This document shows, one piece after another, positions 8,653-18,384 of a stretch of DNA of 63,782 bases. Under the pieces are notes generated by a model, which saw nothing but the letters and a program-made list of their open reading frames with translations, was not told the DNA's origin and searched no databases. The number at the start of each line of letters is the position of its first letter. The stretch's first letter is position 1. The position numbers and the translations under genes are program-made. This DNA comes from Muribaculaceae bacterium (GTDB taxonomy: Bacteria > Bacteroidota > Bacteroidia > Bacteroidales > Muribaculaceae): positions 1-63,782 of the forward strand of contig JAFLTQ010000016.1 of assembly GCA_022510385.1 (NCBI GenBank), given 5' to 3'.

Positions 8653-9486
8653 CTATAAATCAAACTTGCTTAGCGAGTCGACGCTTTCCTTAAAATTATC
8701 TTTAATCACCCTAACGGTGCCAAGTCTTTTGAAATCTGATGCTAACCGTATCTTAAGGATATAGAAATTATCGTCAGCTCCCTTTATTCTATTCATAATA
8801 GTTCCCACCGGAATGTCCGACGGGAATGAAAGCGAGTAACCACTTGTCACTACAGTGTCACCGGGATGGAACTTGGCATGACGAGGCACTTCCTCCATAT
8901 AAGCTACAGAAGGGTCACCACCTTTCCACACGAGAGAACCAATAAAATCAGAATTCTTTATCTTTACTGAGAATCTTTGGGACTCATTAAGAAGAGAAAT
9001 AACTCTGGCTGTGTTTGGCCCCGTCACATTTACTATACCGACGACTCCATTATGATCTACAACGCCTTGACCCGGATTTACTCCGTCGAGGCTCCCTCGG
9101 TTGATTGAGAAATAGTTTTTAGGGTGTCTCACATTGTTATTGATAACAGTTGCCGCAACATAATCAAATCTCTTCCCTTCGTTCAATTTCAATGAGTCTG
9201 AATAAAGTGTTCGGTATTCGGCCAGTTGATGACGCAAATTAAGCACTTCGTTCTCAAGAAGAGCATTATTTTCTTCCAAATCTTTATTTATTTTTTTCAG
9301 GGCAAAATATCCTGAAATTTCAGAAGAGACTCCATATAGGGAGCCGGAAATCACATTGGCAGAGCTGAAATAGATTGAAGAATGATAAATATTATACGTA
9401 AAAAGTATGGCACAGCTCATTATAACATAAATAGAGAAAATGAACCATGCACCATACTTTAAAATGAAGTTGATGAGATTTCTCAC
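8653..9486 (-). CDS. mreC: rod shape-determining protein MreC
   Basis: 277 residues with an N-terminal membrane anchor (about 11-30), a coiled-coil segment (about 65-95, INKDLEENNALLENEVLNLRHQLAEY) and then the double beta-barrel domain. The barrel carries the usual NRGSLDGVNPGQGVV and VVTSGYSLSFPSDIPVGTI motifs. It is the periplasmic scaffold that regulates PBP2. It follows mreB by 33 bases in the same operon. Confidence 0.95.
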   Translation of the reverse strand: MRNLINFILKYGAWFIFSIYVIMSCAILFTYNIYHSSIYFSSANVISGSLYGVSSEISGYFALKKINKDLEENNALLENEVLNLRHQLAEYRTLYSDSLKLNEGKRFDYVAATVINNNVRHPKNYFSINRGSLDGVNPGQGVVDHNGVVGIVNVTGPNTARVISLLNESQRFSVKIKNSDFIGSLVWKGGDPSVAYMEEVPRHAKFHPGDTVVTSGYSLSFPSDIPVGTIMNRIKGADDNFYILKIRLASDFKRLGTVRVIKDNFKESVDSLSKFDL

Positions 9487-9519
9487 AGATTGTTAAGATA
9501 GGGTAGGGACTCTTAATTC

Positions 9520-10539
9520 TTAACGGATAAGGAAAGAGAATTTATTGATATTCTTGAGAGCTACCCCGGTCCCTTTAGCCACAGCATGGAGCGGATCATC
9601 AGCAACCTTGAATTCAATTTTCATTTTATCTGTGAAACGTTTTGCAAGCCCTTTAAGAAGTGCACCCCCTCCGGCCAGATATATGCCGTTTTTCACGATG
9701 TCTGCATAAAGTTCCGGCGGAGTTTCCTCCAAAGCCGCTAAGATTGCAGCCTCCATCCTGGAGATAGTTTTATCTATACAATGAGAGATTTCTTCATAAG
9801 TCACCGGCACTGTCATGGGAAGAGATGTCATTTTGTTAGGTCCGGAGACTATGAAAGGTTCAGGACCATCTTCAAGCACAGGGAGAGCCGAGCCTACATT
9901 TATTTTTATCTTCTCAGCCATGGTGGAACCTACCTTGAGATTATGCACACGTCCCATGTGATCCTGGATATCAGCAGTCAGATCATTCCCGGCAATACGA
10001 ATGCTTTTATTGCTGACGATACCCCCTAAAGAGATTACAGCAATTTCGGTTGATCCTCCACCTATATCCACAATCATATTTCCCTCAGGTGCCTCCACAT
10101 CGAGACCTATACCAAGCGCTGCAGCCATAGGTTCATAAATCATATAAACATCGCGGCCGCCTGCATGTTCAGAAGAGTCTCTAACCGCTCTAATTTCCAC
10201 TTCAGTAGAACCGGAAGGTATACACACCACCATTCTCAAAGAAGGGGAGAACCATCTTCTTTTTGAGCTGACCATTTTTATAAGGCCTCGAATCATTTGC
10301 TCGGCAGCATTAAAGTCGGCTATAACGCCATCACGAAGCGGGCGGATGGTACGAATGCCTGGAGGCTCTTTCCCCTCCATCTGATGTGCCTGTGTGCCTA
10401 CTGCCAAAAGTTTGTCTGTCTTATTTTCTATAGCAACAACTGATGGCTCATCAACCACTATCTTATCATTATGAATTATTATAGAATTCGCAGTGCCAAG
10501 GTCCATGGCTATTTCCTGCGTGAAAGTGAACAAACCCAT
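9520..10539 (-). CDS. mreB: rod shape-determining actin homologue MreB
   Basis: 339 residues. The actin/Hsp70 ATPase fold signatures are present: MDLGTANSIIIHN (phosphate 1), IYEPMAAALG, MIVDIGGGSTEIAVIS (phosphate 2) and GIYLAGGGALLKGL (adenosine). It forms membrane-associated filaments that direct side-wall synthesis. It is first in the mreBCD-mrdA-rodA operon and diverges from dnaA across 345 bases. Confidence 0.97.
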   Translation of the reverse strand: MGLFTFTQEIAMDLGTANSIIIHNDKIVVDEPSVVAIENKTDKLLAVGTQAHQMEGKEPPGIRTIRPLRDGVIADFNAAEQMIRGLIKMVSSKRRWFSPSLRMVVCIPSGSTEVEIRAVRDSSEHAGGRDVYMIYEPMAAALGIGLDVEAPEGNMIVDIGGGSTEIAVISLGGIVSNKSIRIAGNDLTADIQDHMGRVHNLKVGSTMAEKIKINVGSALPVLEDGPEPFIVSGPNKMTSLPMTVPVTYEEISHCIDKTISRMEAAILAALEETPPELYADIVKNGIYLAGGGALLKGLAKRFTDKMKIEFKVADDPLHAVAKGTGVALKNINKFSFLIR

Positions 10540-10884
10540 CTATGTATGTTTGATTGTTAATAATTTTTTTACCTTGAAATCTTTATTGCAAAATTACTAA
10601 AAAAGAGTGATAATTAAAGGATGAGGATTCAAATTAACATTAATTGAATAAATCAATATGTTACAGAAGTATTTGAAGCATATAATTTTATGAAATGGTA
10701 GTTTTATTAACAATTGAAGATGAAAATGGGAATTAATCGGAGGCCTGAATTTTTAAGAATTTTAACGTAAAATTTAAATGTCTGAGAAACATTATAATAA
10801 TGAATTTTTGACTTTTGCAATAGTAAAATCACTTTTTTTTAAATTTTTTTTGTCGTTACTTTGTAACCCGTTTCGAAAAATTCC
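10540..10884. other. divergent regulatory gap between mreB and dnaA
   Basis: 345 bases, strongly AT-rich. On the minus strand TAATTTTG (10589-10596) is a good -7 box for mreB, but no TTTG is placed 19-21 bases upstream. On the plus strand TTACTTTG (about 10856-10863) precedes dnaA closely. I searched by eye for DnaA boxes of the TTATNCACA type and saw none, so an origin here is not supported. Confidence 0.4.
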
Positions 10885-12288
10885 ATGAAAGAAGATATAA
10901 AAGCAAAATGGCAAAAGGTGGTGGAAATCATCACCGACAATATTGGAGAAGCTCGTTCCAAAACTTGGTTTGGCGTGGCTGTGCCTCGTTCATATAAGGA
11001 TAACAAGCTAACTCTCCAGTTGCCATCAAAATTTTTTGTGGAAAAATATGAGGAGGATTTTTATGGAATCCTGACTTCTTCTCTTGTAAAAGTTTTCGGT
11101 AAAGATATCAAGCTTATTTATGAGGTAGAGATTGTGAACCATGATAAGGAATCCAAAGTCACAATTTCCGGCACCAAGCAGAGTCAGGCTATAAAAAGCA
11201 AATATATACAGTCGTTACAATCAAATTCTCCGATTTTATCTCCTCAAGATCCGAAACCGACATTCGACCCCCAGTTGAATGAATCATTGACATTTGAGAA
11301 TTACTGCGTAGGCCAGAGCAATAAGCTACCGTTCACAATTGCCGAATATATAGCCAACAATCCCGGTAAAAACGATTTTAACCCGTTTTTCCTCTATGGA
11401 GAAGTGGGAGTGGGGAAGACCCATCTTATCCAGGCTATTGGCATCAGAGTTAAGGAAACTCATCCAAACGCTAAGGTTAGCTTTGTGCCTCTCCGTCAAT
11501 TCCAACAGCTTTATCAAAATGCTTACATAAAGAAGGAGATTCCCTATTTTATTCAATGGTTTCAGCAAATGGATGTCTTGCTGATTGACGATTTGCAAGA
11601 GCTAAGCAATAAATCCGGTACGACAGATGCTCTTTTTGCCATCTTCAATCATTTGCATCAGAATGGCAAAGCGATTATTTTTACATGCGACCGGAAACCA
11701 ATGGAGCTTGACGGGATAGCCGACCGACTTATTGACAGATTTAAATGGGGAGTCACTGAAGAATTACAAAAGCCGGATTTTGAATTAAAGAAAAAAATCC
11801 TTGAATTCAAGGCTACTAAAAACGGGTTGGGCTTATCAAAAGAGGTTATTAATCTTATTGCAGAATACTCCACCGGTTCAGTCAGAGAGTTGGAAGGCAT
11901 TGTTATGGGTATATTGACCCGATCTATTGCCTTGAACTGTCCCATAACTCTTGAGCTTGCCAAAGATGTTATGAAACATACCGTAAGGCCAAAGACTCCC
12001 AAGCTTATCAATTTTGAAATGATTGTGGAGACCACCGCCGATTTCTTTAACATCAATCCTGATAAAATATTCTCAAAAAGCAGAGTCCGGAATGTGGCTG
12101 ATGCTCGTCAGATAATCATGTATCTGAGTCAAAAATTGACTTCATTATCATCAACTGTGATAGGAAAGAAATTAAATCGCTCTCACACAACTGTTTTGCA
12201 TGGAATACAACAGGTGGAAGACCGGGTTAATTTCACAAAAGACCTAACGGAGGCTGTAGAAGTTATTGAAAGAGAGTTGAAGTCATAA
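10885..12288 (+). CDS. dnaA: chromosomal replication initiator DnaA
   Basis: 467 residues with all four domains. Domain I (1-80) is followed by a linker, then the AAA+ domain with Walker A GEVGVGKTHL (about 172-181) and Walker B LLIDDLQ (about 231-237). Domain IV carries the DNA-binding signature ADARQIIMYL and the NRSHTTVLHG recognition helix (about 430-440). It opens oriC and loads the helicase. It is transcribed alone, divergent from mreB, and no dnaN follows, which is common in Bacteroidetes. Confidence 0.97.
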   Translation: MKEDIKAKWQKVVEIITDNIGEARSKTWFGVAVPRSYKDNKLTLQLPSKFFVEKYEEDFYGILTSSLVKVFGKDIKLIYEVEIVNHDKESKVTISGTKQSQAIKSKYIQSLQSNSPILSPQDPKPTFDPQLNESLTFENYCVGQSNKLPFTIAEYIANNPGKNDFNPFFLYGEVGVGKTHLIQAIGIRVKETHPNAKVSFVPLRQFQQLYQNAYIKKEIPYFIQWFQQMDVLLIDDLQELSNKSGTTDALFAIFNHLHQNGKAIIFTCDRKPMELDGIADRLIDRFKWGVTEELQKPDFELKKKILEFKATKNGLGLSKEVINLIAEYSTGSVRELEGIVMGILTRSIALNCPITLELAKDVMKHTVRPKTPKLINFEMIVETTADFFNINPDKIFSKSRVRNVADARQIIMYLSQKLTSLSSTVIGKKLNRSHTTVLHGIQQVEDRVNFTKDLTEAVEVIERELKS

Positions 12289-12326
12289 CAGCACTTTTTC
12301 AGAAACCTTATATAATTATAAAAAAT

Positions 12327-12374
12327 AGACCTCATTTAACAAAAATGTTATTTGAGGTCTTATTCTGTTTTTTG
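12327..12374. terminator. bidirectional terminator between dnaA and the TPR gene
   Basis: AGACCTCA..TAAC and GTTA..TGAGGTCT form a long stem (12327-12360). On the plus strand a T-rich tail (TATTCTGTTTTTT) follows for dnaA. On the minus strand the tail is TATTTTTTATAA for the convergent TPR gene. Confidence 0.85.
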
Positions 12375-12381
12375 ATCCCTT

Positions 12382-14592
12382 TTAAGAGGTTTCCATGCTA
12401 TCATAACGGATCTTATCTATTACAAGACGAAGATCTTCGGTCGGTATTCCCAATCTTTTCAATGATTCAGCATCATCACGGAAAGCAATCACCAATGATT
12501 TGATATCTTTTGTATCAGACGCATCTAAATATTGCTTATAAAATGCCACAGCAGATTTAAAATCTTTACGTTTCATGGCACAATGTCCCATATTTAGTAA
12601 ATCATTTTTATCTTTCTCCTCTTGATCCAAAAGTTTCTGATATAATTTCTCAGCCTTATCCGAATTGCCGGCAAGCAACTCTGTCCATGCAAGAGCTTGG
12701 GTGGGAATATTTTTTTCAGGCTTTAGATATTGAGCATGGTATAAGTAATGTAGAGCTTTTTCATATTCTTCGAGATCTATCAGACATTGAGCCAGACTCA
12801 TAAGAATATGATAATTATCAGGCTCTATTTCCAATACCTTTTCATAATATTCCAAGGCCTCTTTTGGTCGGCCGCTATTTTTCAAAGCTACCGCCAACTT
12901 TTTTATCAGCCAAATCTTTCCCGGATCAACTATTTCGGCCTTCTTATACCAACGAATAGCCTCATCATAATTTTTAAGTCTATCGTTGCAGTATCCGATT
13001 TTTTCCCAATTCGTGAAGTCATCAGATTGAATTTCATCGATTAGTTCAAACATTCCGGCAGATTCTTGATAATACTTCTTTCTGAAATAAAATTCAGCAA
13101 CCACTTTTAAATCATCCACATCTATTCCTAAAGTTGATATCAAGGGACGAATATGGGATGAAAGGAATGGAGTTCCAAACGGATCCTTGAAATCACCTTT
13201 CTTCTTAAAAAATTTAAAAAAGCGGTAGAGATCTTGTAAGGATTGTCTGACCTTCTTTGAAAAAATGTCAGCTGATGTCTCCCCTATAGCATTAGTTAGC
13301 GCCTCTTGAGCCTGCTTCATTTGAGACTCTATGTTTGCTATCATCTGATTTCCTCTGTCTTGTGGCATGCTTTTCACTGAAAGGAGGAAAGAATTCAGAT
13401 CAGAATCACACATCACGGTTGTCAGACGTCCCACTATATCATCTTGATGATTGAGAGGGAGGTTTGAAAATTCAAAATGTCTCGGTAAAAATGGTAGAAA
13501 CCAGTTGGAAGCTCTCTCAAAAAAAGGGAATGATTTGAGATTTGAGAAAGCTGTCACCATCACATCAGCCCCTTCTAATTGCATGTCGTTGATTTCTCTA
13601 AGCTTATCACCGATGCCTGATTTATCAAGCATATCTTCCCAATCAGGATTTATATCAGAAAGGAAATTTTCTGAATCTGAAGATAGATTACGTAACTTGT
13701 CAATTATTTCAGGCTGAATTTTCATTAATCCGGGAATTACCTCGTTACGCATCTTATTATCAATCCTTTGAGTGTCGTAAGTTCTTATTATTCCCATTAA
13801 GACTTCCCTCACCATTTTTTTGAAAGAGTTATCTTCCATAGAAATCATCAGACGCGACCGAAGGTTAATATTTCCCTTTAAACGATGTGAATGTAAGAGA
13901 GACAAGAGAACAATACCTGTCACTGTTCTGGCCTGAATATAAGGTGAATCTGAATTCTCGTAAGTTGATAACAATATATCAAAAAAATCGGGGTCGAAAA
14001 ATTCAATCGATCCTAAAATAATAGCAGATGTCAAAGATAATTTTGCATATTCAGGAAGCTGAGCATCAATAAACGAGTTTAAAAGTTGCTCATATTCATC
14101 GGAGGGAGCCCCGGTCATTGTCATAACATAATTGAACAATTCATCCAATTTTTCAGATTGAACTTTTGAAACAACCGGAGATTCTATAATGATCCCTTCA
14201 GGATTATCCTCTTTGAATGATTGCATGAAGGTATCAAGATGAAATTGAAATGTATTGCCTCTTAACAATTCAATCCTACGAATGGATGAATAAAGATCAG
14301 AGCTATCTATCAATCTGTATTCTCTAAGAAGGAGCTCATTAGCATGAAATAGGGAATCTCTAATCTGATCCATCACTTCCTGTCGAGATGGATCCAAGTT
14401 TCCACTAATAAGGTAATCAAGCAAATACCTATAAGTGGATTCTGAATCTTTTATATTATTCAGTTCCTTGTTGAGCGACTTAAAATTTTTCATCCTGCTT
14501 TTGAGCATACCGAAAGCTTCATTAAAACGGGATGAATTTATCAGTTTATTTATTTGACAATATGTTTGATTAGCAACTGTTTGACTTGTCAT
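12382..14592 (-). CDS. large tetratricopeptide-repeat protein
   Basis: 736 residues with no signal peptide. The N-terminal two thirds (1-500) is helical with no motif I recognise. The last 230 residues hold about five TPR units, for example WEKIGYCNDRLKNYDEAIRWYKKAE, AVALKNSGRPKEALEYYEKVLEIEPDN and MSLAQCLIDLEEYEKALHYLYHA. TPRs form protein-binding solenoids, so it is probably a cytoplasmic adaptor. It is a single gene convergent with dnaA, and its partners cannot be deduced from the sequence. Confidence 0.85.
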   Translation of the reverse strand: MTSQTVANQTYCQINKLINSSRFNEAFGMLKSRMKNFKSLNKELNNIKDSESTYRYLLDYLISGNLDPSRQEVMDQIRDSLFHANELLLREYRLIDSSDLYSSIRRIELLRGNTFQFHLDTFMQSFKEDNPEGIIIESPVVSKVQSEKLDELFNYVMTMTGAPSDEYEQLLNSFIDAQLPEYAKLSLTSAIILGSIEFFDPDFFDILLSTYENSDSPYIQARTVTGIVLLSLLHSHRLKGNINLRSRLMISMEDNSFKKMVREVLMGIIRTYDTQRIDNKMRNEVIPGLMKIQPEIIDKLRNLSSDSENFLSDINPDWEDMLDKSGIGDKLREINDMQLEGADVMVTAFSNLKSFPFFERASNWFLPFLPRHFEFSNLPLNHQDDIVGRLTTVMCDSDLNSFLLSVKSMPQDRGNQMIANIESQMKQAQEALTNAIGETSADIFSKKVRQSLQDLYRFFKFFKKKGDFKDPFGTPFLSSHIRPLISTLGIDVDDLKVVAEFYFRKKYYQESAGMFELIDEIQSDDFTNWEKIGYCNDRLKNYDEAIRWYKKAEIVDPGKIWLIKKLAVALKNSGRPKEALEYYEKVLEIEPDNYHILMSLAQCLIDLEEYEKALHYLYHAQYLKPEKNIPTQALAWTELLAGNSDKAEKLYQKLLDQEEKDKNDLLNMGHCAMKRKDFKSAVAFYKQYLDASDTKDIKSLVIAFRDDAESLKRLGIPTEDLRLVIDKIRYDSMETS

Positions 14593-14683
14593 ATATTTTT
14601 GTTTTTATACAATAAGAACAAATAGTGTGCCATTTTTATTAGGATTCAGTTATCTAATTAATGTTAAAATTGGGTAACGTGTT

Positions 14684-16699
14684 CTAATACTTCTTCCAAA
14701 AAATTCTCATGGAATTCAACACAGCGAGCATTGTCACTCCAACATCAGCAAAAACAGCAGCCCATAATGAAGCTAATCCCAAGACTCCTAAAGTCAGGAT
14801 AGCAACTTTAATAATAAGAGCGCCAACAATATTTTCTATTACAATCTTGTGAGTGAAACGTCCGATCTTAATAGCCGTAACAAGTCTTGAAGGTTTATCT
14901 GTTTGAATCACAACATCTGCACTTTCAATTGCAGCATCCGATCCCAAACCTCCCATTGCCACGCCAACATTACTGATGGCCAAAACCGGCGCATCATTTA
15001 TTCCATCTCCCACAAAGGCAATCTTTTTACCTGGAGATTTGGCTATTTTCTCCACATAGTCTGCCTTATCTTGAGGCATTAGTTCTCCCAAGCCCTCCTT
15101 TATCCCTAACTTTGATGCATATCTTGCCACGATTTCTTTTCTGTCTCCTGAAAGCATGACTACCTTCTCTATTCCAAGCTTATGCAAATCGGAAACAGTT
15201 GCTTTTGAGTCGGCTTTGGGCATATCGGAAAGAACCACATAACCGGCAAATATTCCATCAACTGCCAAAGCTACAATAGTGGAGGGATTATCTTTTAACT
15301 CAGCAGGATATGAAATATTTTTAGATTCCAACAATTTCAGGTTACCTACCAATATGGAATGTCCTTCAATAGTTGCGTTAGTGCCTTTACCCGAAATTTC
15401 TTTCATAAAAGTAGGGGAGGGCAGTCTAAGTCCTTTCAAGTTGGCATAATTCACGATAGCTTTAGCTAAAGGATGTGAACTCTGTGACTCTCCCGCAGCC
15501 ATTAAAGAAATCATCTTGTCGGGTTCTATATCCGAAGAGGCTACAACTTTTTCAATATTGAATTTCCCGGTGGTAAGTGTGCCGGTTTTATCAAATGCTA
15601 TAACATTTATATTTCGGATTGTTTCCAAAAAATTACCCCCTTTAAACAAAACACCTTTTCGTGAGGCTGCTCCAATGCCTGCAAAATAACTCAAAGGGAC
15701 ACTAATGACAAGAGCACATGGACAGGAGATGACAAGGAAAACCAAGGCTCTATATAACCATTCACTGAATACATAATGGAATGGATGTAACATTGAGATA
15801 AAGAAGGGAACTACAACTACCAGAAATGCCATTAATGTTACCACCGGGGTATAAATTCTGGCAAATTTGCGTATAAATACTTCTGACTTGGCTTTTTTTG
15901 CTTGAGCATTCTTAACAAGATCAAGAATTCTTGAGACAGCACTTTCGCTTAAGGGATTAGTCACTTGGAGTCTGACTGTGGATCCGGTTGATATCATGCC
16001 GGCCATGACTTCCTCATCTTTATCTATTTCTCTTGGAACACTTTCTCCGGTCAGTGCTGAAGTGTCGAACATTCCGCCCTCTTGAGATAGCATTTTTCCG
16101 TCAAGAGGGACTCTTTCGCCCGGATAAACTTCTATAATATCACCGACCTCTACATCTTCCGGTTTCTTTATAATTGCCTCCCCATTAATAATCACTCGCG
16201 CCTTATCCGCCTTTATTTCAAGCAATTTGGAAATATCCCGGGCAGCCTTCCCCACTGCAAGATCTTGCAAATTTTCGCCTATACAATAAAATAACATTAC
16301 TCCGACTGCTTCTGCATATTCTCCGATACAAAAAGCGCCAATACAAGCAATGGACATCAAGGTAAGCTCATTAAAATAATCTTTTTGCGCTACGCCCTCT
16401 ATTGCTTCTTTCACAACAGGAAAACCAACCGGAATGATAGCGACAAAATACCATAATGGTTTCGCCCAAATGGTATTTGTCATGAAATCATGGAAATGAT
16501 CTAATATCAAGCCGGCAATAAGTAAGGCCATTGATATAGCAACCCCAACATAGGGTTCCCATCTGCCTGAATGCTCATGATTATGTTCATGTTTATGATC
16601 ATGGTCATGACAATGGTCGTGACATAGACAAGTACCATGATTCAAGTCATGGTCATCTTTAAGATTAGCCTTTGAATTATTATCTATATTTTCTGTCAC
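14684..16699 (-). CDS. heavy-metal (Zn/Cd/Pb-type) P-type ATPase
   Basis: 671 residues. P1B-ATPase hallmarks in order are the TGES loop (near residue 217), the membrane metal site SCPCALV (near 325), the phosphorylation site DKTGTLT (near 368) and GDGINDAP (near 564). The N-terminus lacks a ferredoxin-like heavy-metal domain. Instead, residues 17-45 are a His/Asp/Cys-rich tail (HDHCHDHDHKHEHNHEH) likely to bind Zn2+. It exports divalent soft metals from the cytoplasm. A perfect 12-base palindrome lies about 75 bases upstream. The metal specificity is inferred from CPC and the His-rich tail. Confidence 0.93.
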   Translation of the reverse strand: MTENIDNNSKANLKDDHDLNHGTCLCHDHCHDHDHKHEHNHEHSGRWEPYVGVAISMALLIAGLILDHFHDFMTNTIWAKPLWYFVAIIPVGFPVVKEAIEGVAQKDYFNELTLMSIACIGAFCIGEYAEAVGVMLFYCIGENLQDLAVGKAARDISKLLEIKADKARVIINGEAIIKKPEDVEVGDIIEVYPGERVPLDGKMLSQEGGMFDTSALTGESVPREIDKDEEVMAGMISTGSTVRLQVTNPLSESAVSRILDLVKNAQAKKAKSEVFIRKFARIYTPVVTLMAFLVVVVPFFISMLHPFHYVFSEWLYRALVFLVISCPCALVISVPLSYFAGIGAASRKGVLFKGGNFLETIRNINVIAFDKTGTLTTGKFNIEKVVASSDIEPDKMISLMAAGESQSSHPLAKAIVNYANLKGLRLPSPTFMKEISGKGTNATIEGHSILVGNLKLLESKNISYPAELKDNPSTIVALAVDGIFAGYVVLSDMPKADSKATVSDLHKLGIEKVVMLSGDRKEIVARYASKLGIKEGLGELMPQDKADYVEKIAKSPGKKIAFVGDGINDAPVLAISNVGVAMGGLGSDAAIESADVVIQTDKPSRLVTAIKIGRFTHKIVIENIVGALIIKVAILTLGVLGLASLWAAVFADVGVTMLAVLNSMRIFWKKY

Positions 16700-16736
16700 T
16701 TTTATTTGAGTTTATTTCTTTTCTATCTATGTGGTG

Positions 16737-16744
16737 CAAAAATA
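16737..16744 (-). promoter_or_regulatory. -7 box candidate for the metal ATPase
   Basis: The minus-strand sequence TATTTTTG fits TAnnTTTG and lies 37 bases before the ATG at 16699. No TTTG sits at the expected -33 distance, so the promoter may depend on an activator or be weak. Confidence 0.4.
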
Positions 16745-16775
16745 GATAAAAAAGGATGCAACTCAGTGGCATATT

Positions 16776-16787
16776 ATGACATGTCAT
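16776..16787. promoter_or_regulatory. 12-bp perfect palindrome, candidate operator
   Basis: ATGACATGTCAT is a perfect inverted repeat 77-88 bases upstream of the metal ATPase start, in the -33 or upstream zone of its likely promoter. A metal-responsive regulator is the obvious candidate ligand. No regulator gene lies next to it. Confidence 0.4.
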
Positions 16788-16843
16788 TTCTTCAAGCTAA
16801 TAACACTTATTAGATTTGTATTCACTCAAAATCTTTCCTTTTG

Positions 16844-18349
16844 TTAGGGAACCACAATTTCGAAGTTTTCAAGGAATTCAGTCGTTTTTTTGATATATTC
16901 TTCCATCACAACATCCTCCTGCACAAATGGGACAGTTTTTCTTAACTCCTTCATAATATTTTCAATTATTATTGAGGATTTTAAGGGTCTTCTAAAATCA
17001 ATCCCTTGAGCCGCATTCATTAGTTCTATTGCAGCAATAATCTTTAGATTAGCAATAATTTTATGAAGTTTTGTAGAAGAATTTCCTCCCATTGAGACAA
17101 TATCTTCCTGTCCGTTTGAACTAACAATAGAATCACAAGAGGCAGGCCACGCGTACATTTTATTCTGGCTGACACAGGCAGCGGCTGCATATTGAGGAAT
17201 CATAAACCCTGAATTTAAACCCGGTTTTGCAACCAGAAATTCAGGCAAACCCCGTTTCCCTAAAATCAATTGGGCAACTCTTCTTTCGGAAATATTCCCT
17301 AATTCATGCAAAGCAACACCCATGTAATCAAAAACCAAGGCAATCGGTTCTCCATGGAAGTTTCCTCCGCTCACCACCATATCTTCATCAGGGAACACAG
17401 TGGGATTATCTGTGACTGAGTTTATTTCAATATGCAGAACCTCAGTGACATGATTCATTGCATCTTTAACGGCACCATGCACCTGGGGTATACACCTAAA
17501 TGAATAAGGATCTTGCACATGTTCCTTCTCTCTCTTAATTATCTCGCTGCCTTCCAATATTTTCCTGAAGATGCGCCCTGTCTCAATCTGGCCCGGATGG
17601 GGCCTTACATTCTGGATACACTCCCAAAATGGTTCGATTCTTCCATCGTATGCCTCAAGACTCATGGCGCCGAAGAGGTCAAAACAATTCACAAGGTGCC
17701 ATCCGTCTATCAAGGCTTTTATACCATTGGCAGTCATAAATTGTGTGCCATTCAAAAGAGCAAGACCCTCTTTAGATTCAAGTTTGACAGGCTCCCAGTG
17801 GAATATTGACAGGATTTCTTTACCGGAAAATTTCTTACCTTCAAAAATCACTTCTCCTTCCCCTATCAAGGGAAGAAAAAGATTTGCAAGAGGTGCAAGA
17901 TCTCCGGAAGCTCCTAATGATCCTCGATCATAAACCACCGGATAAATATCATTATTATAAAAGTCAAGAATTCTTTCTACTGTTGAGAGTTGAACTCCAC
18001 TAAATCCTAATGAAATGGCGTGGGCCTTTAACATCAGCATTAGCTTGATTACAACCTTATCAACAGGATTTCCCACACTACAGGAATGACTCTTTAATAG
18101 ATTCTCTTGTAATATAGTCAATTCATCCTTAGAGATATGTTTGTTGTAAAGGGATCCGAATCCGGTAGTGATACCATATACAGGCACACAGCTTTCATCT
18201 GTTTTTTTATTAAGAAATTCCCGACATTTAATTATATTCTCTTTTGCTTGGGGCGAAAGAATTAATTTGCAATTATCTTTTAGAATCTTCTCTACCAATG
18301 CATAGGTAAGATCACACGACCCTATCTCAAAGAAATTTCTTTTATCCAT
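16844..18349 (-). CDS. hutH: histidine ammonia-lyase
   Basis: About 501 residues from the ATG at 18349; a GTG at 18376 would add 9. It removes ammonia from histidine to give urocanate, the first step of histidine breakdown. The self-cyclising Ala-Ser-Gly that forms the MIO cofactor is seen in GSLGASGDLAPL. With the ATG start it falls at about residues 147-149, close to the canonical 142-144, and for this reason I prefer that start. The active-site YGITTGFGSL and FHGEPIAL blocks are also present. It is last in the hut operon. Confidence 0.96.
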   Translation of the reverse strand: MDKRNFFEIGSCDLTYALVEKILKDNCKLILSPQAKENIIKCREFLNKKTDESCVPVYGITTGFGSLYNKHISKDELTILQENLLKSHSCSVGNPVDKVVIKLMLMLKAHAISLGFSGVQLSTVERILDFYNNDIYPVVYDRGSLGASGDLAPLANLFLPLIGEGEVIFEGKKFSGKEILSIFHWEPVKLESKEGLALLNGTQFMTANGIKALIDGWHLVNCFDLFGAMSLEAYDGRIEPFWECIQNVRPHPGQIETGRIFRKILEGSEIIKREKEHVQDPYSFRCIPQVHGAVKDAMNHVTEVLHIEINSVTDNPTVFPDEDMVVSGGNFHGEPIALVFDYMGVALHELGNISERRVAQLILGKRGLPEFLVAKPGLNSGFMIPQYAAAACVSQNKMYAWPASCDSIVSSNGQEDIVSMGGNSSTKLHKIIANLKIIAAIELMNAAQGIDFRRPLKSSIIIENIMKELRKTVPFVQEDVVMEEYIKKTTEFLENFEIVVP

Positions 18350-18384
18350 TTCCAATTTATTTAGAGCCCGTTCCACACTTTAGG

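Noticed and set aside
10540..10884. Replication origin next to dnaA
   Set aside because: AT-rich, but no DnaA boxes (TTATNCACA) were seen on either strand, and in Bacteroidetes dnaA is often not beside oriC.
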